Positions 1 through 6,092 of a DNA stretch of 6,290 bases are shown here, one piece after another (position 1 is the stretch's first letter; every line of letters begins with the position of its first letter). The stretch covers positions 1 to 6,290 of the forward strand of contig JABMPV010000050.1 of the NCBI GenBank assembly GCA_013202595.1. Direction: 5' to 3'. The notes below the pieces were generated by a model. It worked only from the letters and a program-made list of their open reading frames with translations. It was not told the DNA's origin and did no database searches. A program made the translations under genes and the position numbers. Source of the stretch: a bacterium (GTDB lineage: Bacteria > Actinomycetota > Acidimicrobiia > Spongiisociales > UBA11373).

Positions 1-66
1 CGGTCGAAGACGTCGACGCGGTCGAAGACGTCGACGCGGTCGAAGACGTCGATCTGGTCGAAGACG
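1..66 (+). repeat. 18-bp in-frame tandem repeat in cdsA (VEDVDA units)
   Basis: Units CGGTCGAAGACGTCGACG at 1-18 and 19-36 are identical; 37-54 differs at the last base, and 55-66 is a degenerate partial copy. Each unit encodes Val-Glu-Asp-Val-Asp-Ala in the cdsA frame. The array is cut by the left edge, so its copy number is unknown. Each unit also contains the palindrome CGTCGACG. Unit length is a multiple of three, so changes in copy number would keep the frame. Confidence 0.9.
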
Positions 67-2462
67 CTCTTGAAATCGAAGACGCCGTTGCCGATGGCGC
101 CGTGCCCGTCATCCCGATCGACGTAGGGCCGCCTGCAGAGACGGTGGACGAGATCGCTGAAGAGGTGGTGTCCGATCTGTCCGTCGAGGAGGCGATCGAG
201 CGCCCGATCTATCAGGAACTGATCGAGGAGTCCGGCGAGCAACCCGGGGTTGCCGAGGTCGAGTGGCACGAACCGGTCGGGCGAGCGATGAGCTCTGCCG
301 ATGTCGATGAGGTCGCGCCCGCTGATGAGGCTCCCGTGGAGCGCCCTGCCTATCAGGAACTCGTCGAGACCCCCGATGATCCGATTCCGGTTATCGACCA
401 GGTCAATGAGGAAGTGGCTGCCGTCGATGAAGCACTCGATGACATCCTCGCCGACGTCGCAGTGTCGGCAGGCGTGGTCGGCGCCCTCGAACCGGAGTTC
501 GAGCCGGAATCCGAACCAGGTGTCGCCGACGTCGCGCCACCGGCCGGTTTGGGTGAGGCGCCGGAGTTTCCCGACGACCACTCTTTCGCACTCCCTGCCT
601 TCGAGGGCGAGAACCCGTACGAAGGTGCCTTCGACGATCCCGATCTCGGTGCGATCGACGGCGGCGTCGGGTACCCGGCTTCCGATGAACATGGCGAGAC
701 CTTCGATCCCGGCGCGGCGCCGCTCGGCGCGGGGCTCGACGAATTGATCCCGGAGGAGGCGGGCTTTGCCGCCGGAGCCGGAGAAGCCGGTCTGGCCGGA
801 ACTCCGGGTGCAGCCGCAGCCGGCGGGGCAGCGGGGTTCTTTGCGCGACGGCGAGCCCGGCGACGCATGGCCGATACCGATCCCGGCGCCACCATTCAGT
901 ATCCAGGTGTGCCCGAAGGTGAAGAGCAGGTGCCGGAGGGTTGGGCACCCGAGGGCGATATCGCGTCACCGGATGAGGCCGTATTTGCGCCGCCCGGATC
1001 TGTGGATCAAGCAGAGGTCGAGTGGAGGCGCCCGGATGCCGATACACCTGCGTCCATGAGCCCGCACGATCCATCCACCACCTACGACGAGACCACTACG
1101 TATGACGCGCTCGGCGTCGAGGCGCCCACTCAGCCGGATTCCGAAGTCCCGGTCGCTCCCGTCGAGCAGTACTACGAAGATCCGGTCGCTCCGGATTCCG
1201 AAGTCCCGGTCGCTCCCGTCGAGCAGTACTACGAGGATCCGGTTCAGCCCGTTTCGCCGGAAGCCGGGTTCATCACCCAGATTCCGCCGGCTCCTGCCGA
1301 GGAGTATCTGAACCCGAGCGTCTATCAGGAACTCGCGAGCAGCGAGCAGGACGCCGCGACGGGGGAGCATTACTTGGCGGATCCAGATGGATCTCTCGCC
1401 GGTGAGACTCCCGCTCCCGAACTGCCGCCTTTCGATCATCAGAACAAGGTGGACGCGCCTGTCGAGATCGACGAGAGCATCTACACCGGTGCGGGAACCC
1501 TCGAGCACAAGGACCTCGCAGCGCTCATGGCGCGCCAGGACACCCACGAGACCGAACTCCAGGCAATCTCGGCCCATATGGAGGGCGTTGGCTCGGGAGT
1601 CGTCGGGTTCGAGGACGTCGAGGACCTGGGCCACGGTGCCGAATATGTGGAACCGCCGCCCTCGGATCTGGGCATGCGAGTCCTGACGGGTGTCACGCTG
1701 CTGACGCTGCTGCTCGGCGCAATGTGGGCCGGCGGTGAGGCGATGGCAGTGTTCATCGGATCGATCATGCTGCTGGGCCTCGTCGAGTTCTACACCACAC
1801 TTCGCAAAGTGGGGTACCGCCCGCTGACCATCGTCGGCGTGCTCGGTGGCCTCGGCCTGCTGCTCGGGACATGGTTCATCGGACTCGGTTCCATCCCCGG
1901 TGCGGTCATCGGGGTGACCGTGGTCACGTTCTTCCTCTATGCCTTCATGCCATCACGGCGGGACGCCCTCACCAACGGCGGTATAACCGTGCTCGGCGTG
2001 GCCTGGGTGCCGGGCTTGTCGGCGTTTGTGCTGCCGATCGTGGCGGCCCCCGATTTCCGAATCCTCGTGCTCGGCCTCGCCGCAGCCACGGTCGCCATGG
2101 ATGTCGGCGCCTACTTCACGGGGAAGGCGCTGGGGTCGCGCAAGTTGGCGCCGGTGTTGAGCCCGAACAAGTCGGTCGAGGGTCTGGCGGGCGGGGTCAT
2201 CCTGTGCCTCGCCGTGGCCATCGGCTTCGGCGTGATGTTCGACCCGTTCACCATCCGATCGGGCGCTGCGCTCGGTCTGGTGGTAGCGATCGCCGCCCCG
2301 CTCGGCGATCTGGTTGAGTCGCTGATCAAGCGGAGCCTCGGAGTCAAGGACATGGGCGCGGTGCTTCCAGGCCACGGTGGCATCCTCGACCGGGTGGACG
2401 CCTTCTTGTTCGTGCTTCCTCCCGTGTGGGTGCTGTACGACTTGCTGGGATTGCTGGCCTGA
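1..2462 (+). CDS. cdsA: Phosphatidate cytidylyltransferase (CDP-diacylglycerol synthase) with very long acidic N-terminal extension; 5' end outside window
   Basis: Integral membrane enzyme that makes CDP-diacylglycerol from CTP and phosphatidic acid, the entry to phospholipid synthesis. The frame is open from the left edge (first full codon at 3), so the GTG at 102 is not a reliable start; 819 residues are visible. The C-terminal ~262 residues (from about 1674) are a normal CdsA domain with about nine hydrophobic segments, a DVGAYFTGK...LSPNKSVEG block (about 2100-2180), and the full family signature at 2319-2399 (S-x-x-K-R...K-D...P-G-H-G-G-x-x-D-R-x-D). Upstream lie at least 557 residues rich in Asp, Glu, Pro, Ala and Gly, predicted by eye to be disordered. 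They contain VEDVDA repeats, a duplicated 19-residue unit, three YQEL motifs and an Arg patch (846-866). Usual family length is roughly 270-310 residues, so the extension is exceptional. Its function is unknown. dxr overlaps the 3' end. Confidence 0.95.
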   Translation, partial: VEDVDAVEDVDAVEDVDLVEDALEIEDAVADGAVPVIPIDVGPPAETVDEIAEEVVSDLSVEEAIERPIYQELIEESGEQPGVAEVEWHEPVGRAMSSADVDEVAPADEAPVERPAYQELVETPDDPIPVIDQVNEEVAAVDEALDDILADVAVSAGVVGALEPEFEPESEPGVADVAPPAGLGEAPEFPDDHSFALPAFEGENPYEGAFDDPDLGAIDGGVGYPASDEHGETFDPGAAPLGAGLDELIPEEAGFAAGAGEAGLAGTPGAAAAGGAAGFFARRRARRRMADTDPGATIQYPGVPEGEEQVPEGWAPEGDIASPDEAVFAPPGSVDQAEVEWRRPDADTPASMSPHDPSTTYDETTTYDALGVEAPTQPDSEVPVAPVEQYYEDPVAPDSEVPVAPVEQYYEDPVQPVSPEAGFITQIPPAPAEEYLNPSVYQELASSEQDAATGEHYLADPDGSLAGETPAPELPPFDHQNKVDAPVEIDESIYTGAGTLEHKDLAALMARQDTHETELQAISAHMEGVGSGVVGFEDVEDLGHGAEYVEPPPSDLGMRVLTGVTLLTLLLGAMWAGGEAMAVFIGSIMLLGLVEFYTTLRKVGYRPLTIVGVLGGLGLLLGTWFIGLGSIPGAVIGVTVVTFFLYAFMPSRRDALTNGGITVLGVAWVPGLSAFVLPIVAAPDFRILVLGLAAATVAMDVGAYFTGKALGSRKLAPVLSPNKSVEGLAGGVILCLAVAIGFGVMFDPFTIRSGAALGLVVAIAAPLGDLVESLIKRSLGVKDMGAVLPGHGGILDRVDAFLFVLPPVWVLYDLLGLLA
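198..362 (+). repeat. Two copies of an ERPxYQEL motif in the cdsA extension
   Basis: ERPIYQEL (198-221) and ERPAYQEL (339-362) lie 141 bases apart and are nearly identical in DNA. A third, more diverged copy (NPSVYQEL) ends at 1334. A second short motif, AEVEW, occurs at 252-266 and 1011-1025. These look like repeated short linear motifs in an otherwise low-complexity region. I recognise no known ligand for them. Confidence 0.7.
1134..1247 (+). repeat. 57-bp direct tandem duplication inside cdsA
   Basis: Units 1134-1190 and 1191-1247 differ at 5 of 57 bases, with the first 44 bases identical. Each encodes the 19-residue block PDSEVPVAPVEQYYEDPVx. The near identity, including third codon positions, suggests a recent in-frame duplication within the disordered extension. 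Confidence 0.92.
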
Positions 2463-3601
2463 GACCGCTCGTCGTACTCGGGGTGACAGGGTCGATCGGG
2501 CGCCAGACGCTCGACGTGGCCGCAGGCCTCCGCGTTCCCGTTGCCGCGATCGCCGCCCGACGCGGGTCGGACGAATTGCTCGCGGCAGCCGCCGCACACC
2601 CCGATGCGGCCGTCGCCGTCGCCGGCCCGACGTCCGCCGAGCGGGAGATCTTCAGAGCCGCTCTCGGCGATCGGGTGGTGTTCGGGCCGGAGGCATTGGT
2701 CGAACTCGCCTCGATGCCCGGGTCCACGGTCGTCAACGGCGTCGTGGGAGCGGCCGGCCTTCCTGCGTCTGTGGCGGCGCTGGATGCGGGCAATCGCCTG
2801 GCGCTCGCCAACAAGGAGAGCCTGGTCGCCGGCGGGCCCGTGGTCCGGGCCGCCCGGGAGCGAGGAGGTGGCACCCTGATCCCTGTCGACTCCGAGCACT
2901 CGGCGCTCGCCCAGTGCCTGGTGGGTGAGGATCCGGCCACAATTCGCCGTTTGATCGTCAGCGCATCGGGCGGCCCGTTCCGGGGGCGATCGGCACAGGA
3001 CCTCGAGGGCGTGTCCGTCGAGGAGGCGCTGAACCACCCGACCTGGTCGATGGGGCCTCGAATCACCATCGACTCAGCGACGCTCATGAACAAAGCATTC
3101 GAGGTGATCGAGGCCCATCTGCTGTTCGACGTTCCGTACGACCGCATCGATGTGGTCGTACACCCTCAGAGCATCATCCACAGTGCGGTGGAGTTCATCG
3201 ATGGATCGGTCAAGGCGCAGATGGGCGATCCCGATATGCGGGGGCCTATTCAGTGGGCGGTCACCGGGAGCAAGAGGATGCAGGGGTCCGTCGGCTCGTT
3301 CGACTTCACCGCCCAATCGCTGACGTTCGAGGCTCCTGACTTCGACACCTTCCCCTGCCTGCGGCTCGGCTACGAGGCCGGCCGGGCGGGAGGCTCCGCA
3401 CCGGCGGTGCTGAATGCTGCCGATGAGGTGGCGGTGCAGGCTTTCCTCGAACACCGGATCGGCTTCACTTCCATCCCGGTCGTCGTCGAGCGGACGTTGG
3501 CCGATGTTGAGCAGCGGGATCTCACCACCGTGGAGGATGTGCTCGATGTCGACCGCGAGGCTCGCGCCGTGGCGGCAGGTCACACCGGGAGTGCGTGCTG
3601 A
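2426..3601 (+). CDS. dxr: 1-deoxy-D-xylulose 5-phosphate reductoisomerase
   Basis: Cytosolic NADPH- and divalent-metal-dependent enzyme that converts DXP to MEP, the committed step of the MEP isoprenoid pathway. Numbered from GTG 2426 (391 residues), the NADPH loop GVTGSIG is at 19-25, NKESLV at 129-133 and VDSEH at 154-158 with metal ligands D155 and E157. ASGGPF follows at 180-185, NHPTW at 203-207, and DSATLMNK at 216-223 with the third ligand E226. The C-terminal NAADE helix region is also present. The gene looks intact and of normal length. The start is uncertain: GTG 2426 overlaps cdsA by 37 bases and adds about 11 residues before the usual N-terminus. CTG 2459 gives MRPLVVLG, which fits the family exactly, overlaps the cdsA stop as CTGA, and has GGGA 8 bases upstream. 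Translation is probably coupled to cdsA. Confidence 0.96.
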   Translation: MGAVRLAGIAGLRPLVVLGVTGSIGRQTLDVAAGLRVPVAAIAARRGSDELLAAAAAHPDAAVAVAGPTSAEREIFRAALGDRVVFGPEALVELASMPGSTVVNGVVGAAGLPASVAALDAGNRLALANKESLVAGGPVVRAARERGGGTLIPVDSEHSALAQCLVGEDPATIRRLIVSASGGPFRGRSAQDLEGVSVEEALNHPTWSMGPRITIDSATLMNKAFEVIEAHLLFDVPYDRIDVVVHPQSIIHSAVEFIDGSVKAQMGDPDMRGPIQWAVTGSKRMQGSVGSFDFTAQSLTFEAPDFDTFPCLRLGYEAGRAGGSAPAVLNAADEVAVQAFLEHRIGFTSIPVVVERTLADVEQRDLTTVEDVLDVDREARAVAAGHTGSAC

Positions 3602-3655
3602 CGTGTTCGATTACGTCCCGTCCGGCGGTACCGTCACCCCTATGAGGAACAGCCC
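3602..3655 (+). promoter_or_regulatory. dxr-rseP gap with rseP ribosome binding site and possible -10/leader
   Basis: This 54-base spacer is the only gap of note inside the operon. GAGGAA at 3644-3649 sits 6 bases before the rseP TTG and supports that start. TACCGT (3629-3634) matches an actinobacterial TANNNT -10 and lies 7 bases before ATG 3642. That ATG opens a five-codon ORF (MRNSP, stop at 3657-3659) whose stop overlaps the rseP start as TTGA. No convincing -35 is seen. The RBS is well supported; the promoter and leader are speculative. Confidence 0.4.
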
Positions 3656-4765
3656 TTGACCGGTGGATTGATCGTTCTGTTCGGAATCATCTCCATGGTG
3701 ATGATCCATGAGGCGGGCCACTTCTTCGCGGCCAAGGCCTTTGGTATGAAGGCGACCGAGTTCTTCTTCGGCTTCGGGCCCAAGTTGTGGTCGACCAAGA
3801 AGGGCGACACCGAGTACGGAGTCAAGGCTTTCCCACTCGGCGGATATGTGCGGATCATCGGGATGAACCCCTACGAAGAGGTTGCACCCGAAGACGAGGG
3901 TCAGACCTACAGGGAGCGGCCCTTCTATCAGAAGTCGATCGTGGTCCTCGCCGGCGTGGCCAGCCACTTCATCGTCGCCTTCCTCCTGTTCTACGTCGTC
4001 TCCACCATCATCGGGACGACCGAACTGACTGCCACCATCAGCGCCGTCCAGGTGACCCTCGAAGACGGCACTCCGACCCCTGCGGCGGCAGCCGGTCTAC
4101 AGGGCGGCGATGAGATCATCGCCATCGACGGTGTGTCTGTCGCGACCTGGGGCGATCTCACGTCGGAGATCGCTGCCAGACCGGGCGAGACGGTGAGCCT
4201 CACAGTGATCCGCGACGACCTGCAGATCGGCGTCGAGACGGACCTGCTGGCGATCGACGCCGCCGACGGCGGCAAGCGCGGCTATCTGGGGGTCATGGCG
4301 GGGGAGCGGACCGAGAGGACCAATCCGTTGGCAGGGATACCCGAGGCGGGCGGACAGGTGGTCGATGCGATCGTGGTCAGCACCAGGGGCATGTGGCAGC
4401 TGTTCACGGGCCTCGGCGACTTGATTTCAGCCACGTTCAGCGGCGACGACGCCAAACTCGACCAGGTGCGGCCCGCCAGTCCCATCGGCCTGGTCCGGAT
4501 CGGGGCACAGACCCAGGACCTCGGGATCGGATTCACCCTCCAATTGGTCGCCCTGGTGAACGTCTTCGTCGGCTTGTTCAACGTCATCCCGCTGTATCCG
4601 CTCGATGGCGGGCACTTCTCGGTGGCGCTCTACGAAAAGATCAGGGGTCGTGAGGCAGACGTCCAGAAACTGGCCCCGATCGCGGCCGCGGTGGTGATCT
4701 TCTTCGTGCTGCTCGGCGTCCTCGCGATCTACCTCGACATCACGAATCCGCTGCAGCTGAGATGA
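3656..4765 (+). CDS. rseP: Site-2 intramembrane zinc metalloprotease, RseP/Rip1 family, single PDZ
   Basis: Membrane-embedded protease that cuts transmembrane substrates, in relatives typically anti-sigma factors (regulated intramembrane proteolysis). In the 369 residues seen, the HExxH zinc site is HEAGH at 18-22 in the first membrane helix. A GFG/PLGGYV membrane beta-loop region spans about 39-67, a second helix about 95-118 and one PDZ domain about 122-200. The third zinc ligand is D317 in NVIPLYPLDGGH (309-320), and a last helix lies at about 341-360. A single PDZ is like mycobacterial Rip1 rather than E. coli RseP, which has two. TTG is the only usable start: no ATG, GTG or TTG lies in frame between the dxr stop and 3656, GAGGAA precedes it, and HExxH then sits at the expected depth. 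ispG begins 4 bases after the stop. The substrate cannot be told from this window. Confidence 0.94.
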   Translation: MTGGLIVLFGIISMVMIHEAGHFFAAKAFGMKATEFFFGFGPKLWSTKKGDTEYGVKAFPLGGYVRIIGMNPYEEVAPEDEGQTYRERPFYQKSIVVLAGVASHFIVAFLLFYVVSTIIGTTELTATISAVQVTLEDGTPTPAAAAGLQGGDEIIAIDGVSVATWGDLTSEIAARPGETVSLTVIRDDLQIGVETDLLAIDAADGGKRGYLGVMAGERTERTNPLAGIPEAGGQVVDAIVVSTRGMWQLFTGLGDLISATFSGDDAKLDQVRPASPIGLVRIGAQTQDLGIGFTLQLVALVNVFVGLFNVIPLYPLDGGHFSVALYEKIRGREADVQKLAPIAAAVVIFFVLLGVLAIYLDITNPLQLR

Positions 4766-4769
4766 TCGG

Positions 4770-6026
4770 ATGACGGCATTCGAGCGGCGGGGCACCCATC
4801 TCATCCACGTCGGCGGCGTGCCGGTCGGCGGTGGATCTCCCATCACGGTCCAATCGATGACCACCACGAAGACGGCCGATGTCGATGGCACGCTCGCCCA
4901 GGTCTATGCACTTCGCGGTGCCGGTGCCGACATCGTCCGGATCACCTGCAACGACGTCGATGCCGCCAAGGGCCTGGCCGAGATCGTCCCGAGGTCGCCC
5001 GTGCCGATCATCGCCGACATCCACTTCCAGTACCGCCTGGCGCTCGCCGCTCTCGAGGCCGGCGTGCAGGGGCTTCGGCTCAACCCGGGCAACATCCGCA
5101 AGCCCGAGCACATCAAGGCCGTTGCCAGGGCGGCTGCCGATCGCGGGGTCCCGATCCGGGTCGGTGTCAACGCCGGGTCGCTCGACAAGGACCTCCTCGA
5201 GAAGTACGGCTCGGCCGTCCCCCAGGCCCTTGTCGACTCCGCCGTGCACGAGATACGCCTCCTCGAAGAGGTCGGGTTCTCCGACATCAAGATCTCGGTG
5301 AAGCACTCCAACGTCCGCTCGATGGTGGAGTCCTATCGCCTGCTCGCCGACACCATCGACTATCCGCTGCACCTGGGCGTCACCGAGGCCGGCCCGCCAC
5401 CTGCCGGCCTGATGAAATCCGTCGCCGGCATCGCGACGCTGTTGCTCGAAGGCATCGGCGACACCATCCGCTTCTCTCTGACCGCCGATCCCGTGGAAGA
5501 AGCAGAAGCCGGCAGGAGACTGCTCGAGCAACTGGGGCTGAGGGAGCGGGCCGGTCTCGATCTCATCGCATGCCCGTCGTGCGGGCGTGCCGAGGTCGAC
5601 GTCATCCAGGTTGCGAGAGACGCCCAGGCGGCACTCGAAGCCGAGAAGCTTCCCATCCAGGTTGCGGTCATGGGGTGCATCGTCAACGGGCCCGGCGAGG
5701 CGCGCGAGGCCGACATCGGGATCGCTGCAGGCAAGGGCAAGGGCCACCTGTTCATCAAGGGGCAGGTGGTTCGGGTGGTCCCGGAGGCCGAGATGGTGGA
5801 GGCGCTGCTCGACGAAGCCCGCAAACTGGTCGATGAGGGTGTCGAAGCCCGTCTGGCCGCCGCCGAGGGCACAGCCGAGCAGATCGCCGAGGAGACCGCG
5901 CGCGAGTTACTCGCCGCTCGTGGTGACGCCAACCGGACCGAAGAACGCAGAGCCCGGGTGGCCGAGGTCGCCGGCGGGGACGCCGAGGTCGCCGGCGGGG
6001 ACGCCGAGATCGCCGGCGGCGAGTAG
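4770..6026 (+). CDS. ispG: 4-hydroxy-3-methylbut-2-enyl diphosphate synthase (IspG/GcpE) with C-terminal tail
   Basis: Iron-sulfur enzyme of the MEP pathway that converts MEcPP to HMBPP. It starts at ATG 4770, with only a weak GAGA about 7 bases upstream, so coupling to rseP is likely. The 418 residues comprise a TIM-barrel domain (about 1-250; VQSMTTT, RITCND, ADIHF, LRLNPGN and KISVKHS blocks) and a [4Fe-4S] domain. The cluster ligands are C268 and C271 in CPSCGR, C303 in MGCIVNGPGE, and E310; the spacing equals that of E. coli C270/C273/C305/E312. Bacterial IspG is usually about 370-390 residues. Here the last ~60 are extra: a charged, Ala/Glu-rich, probably helical stretch (about 340-398) and three seven-residue repeats of the AEVAGGD type at the very end. 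The core is intact, so activity is expected. The role of the tail is unknown. Confidence 0.96.
   Translation: MTAFERRGTHLIHVGGVPVGGGSPITVQSMTTTKTADVDGTLAQVYALRGAGADIVRITCNDVDAAKGLAEIVPRSPVPIIADIHFQYRLALAALEAGVQGLRLNPGNIRKPEHIKAVARAAADRGVPIRVGVNAGSLDKDLLEKYGSAVPQALVDSAVHEIRLLEEVGFSDIKISVKHSNVRSMVESYRLLADTIDYPLHLGVTEAGPPPAGLMKSVAGIATLLLEGIGDTIRFSLTADPVEEAEAGRRLLEQLGLRERAGLDLIACPSCGRAEVDVIQVARDAQAALEAEKLPIQVAVMGCIVNGPGEAREADIGIAAGKGKGHLFIKGQVVRVVPEAEMVEALLDEARKLVDEGVEARLAAAEGTAEQIAEETARELLAARGDANRTEERRARVAEVAGGDAEVAGGDAEIAGGE
5961..6023 (+). repeat. 21-bp tandem repeat x3 at the 3' end of ispG
   Basis: Units 5961-5981 and 5982-6002 are identical 21-mers encoding AEVAGGD. Unit 6003-6023 differs at three bases and encodes AEIAGGE. 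The stop TAG follows directly at 6024. The array is in frame and looks like a recent slippage or duplication product in the IspG tail. Confidence 0.93.
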
Positions 6027-6058
6027 GCGGATCCCCGGCATGCGGCGGATCGTCCCGC

Positions 6059-6064
6059 TATGTT
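6059..6064 (+). promoter_or_regulatory. Possible -10 element for the gene at 6093
   Basis: TATGTT fits the TANNNT pattern of actinobacterial -10 elements, in the 66-base gap after ispG. A start site near 6071-6073 would give a leader of about 20 bases. No -35 is recognisable at 16-18 bases upstream, so this is weak evidence and a chance match is possible. Confidence 0.25.
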
Positions 6065-6087
6065 CTCCCTCCACGACCTGGAGGGGG
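6065..6087 (+). promoter_or_regulatory. Hairpin that sequesters the ribosome binding site of the gene at 6093
   Basis: CCCTCCA (6067-6073) pairs perfectly with TGGAGGG (6079-6085) around the loop CGACC. One T-G wobble and one C-G pair extend the stem outward to 6065/6087. The 3' arm is the strong Shine-Dalgarno GGAGGGGG, 8 bases or less before ATG 6093. There is no following T-run, so it does not look like an intrinsic terminator for ispG, though a weak one is not excluded. The pairing is seen directly; a regulatory role is inferred. Confidence 0.5.
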
Positions 6088-6092
6088 CGTTC

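Noticed and set aside
1..66. CRISPR-like or origin-type repeats
   Set aside because: Units are contiguous, 18 bp, coding and without spacers; they encode a protein repeat.
102..104. GTG at 102 as the start of cdsA
   Set aside because: The frame is open back to base 1 through in-frame VEDVDA repeats of the same composition, and no ribosome binding site precedes 102.
790..866. LAGTPG + Ala/Gly stretch + Arg cluster as a sortase-type sorting signal
   Set aside because: The hydrophobic part is weak, the motif is not a proper LPxTG, and the frame continues for hundreds of residues instead of ending.
766..1059. Alternative + strand frames inside the cdsA extension
   Set aside because: They are Arg/Pro/Ser-rich shadows of the repeat-bearing cdsA frame, without an RBS or motifs.
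1674..1676. Internal ATG at the start of the CdsA domain as the real start
   Set aside because: There is no Shine-Dalgarno upstream and the long open frame before it has protein-like repeats; kept only as a test for the extension.
2111..3037. Long reverse-strand open frame across cdsA/dxr (and others at 403-1074, 966-1634, 4740-5747, 5360-6181)
   Set aside because: All lie antisense to well-conserved genes, have no recognisable domains, and are typical by-products of GC-rich codon bias.
6065..6087. Intrinsic terminator after ispG
   Set aside because: The stem is followed by CGTTCATG, not a T-run, and its 3' arm is the ribosome binding site of the next gene.
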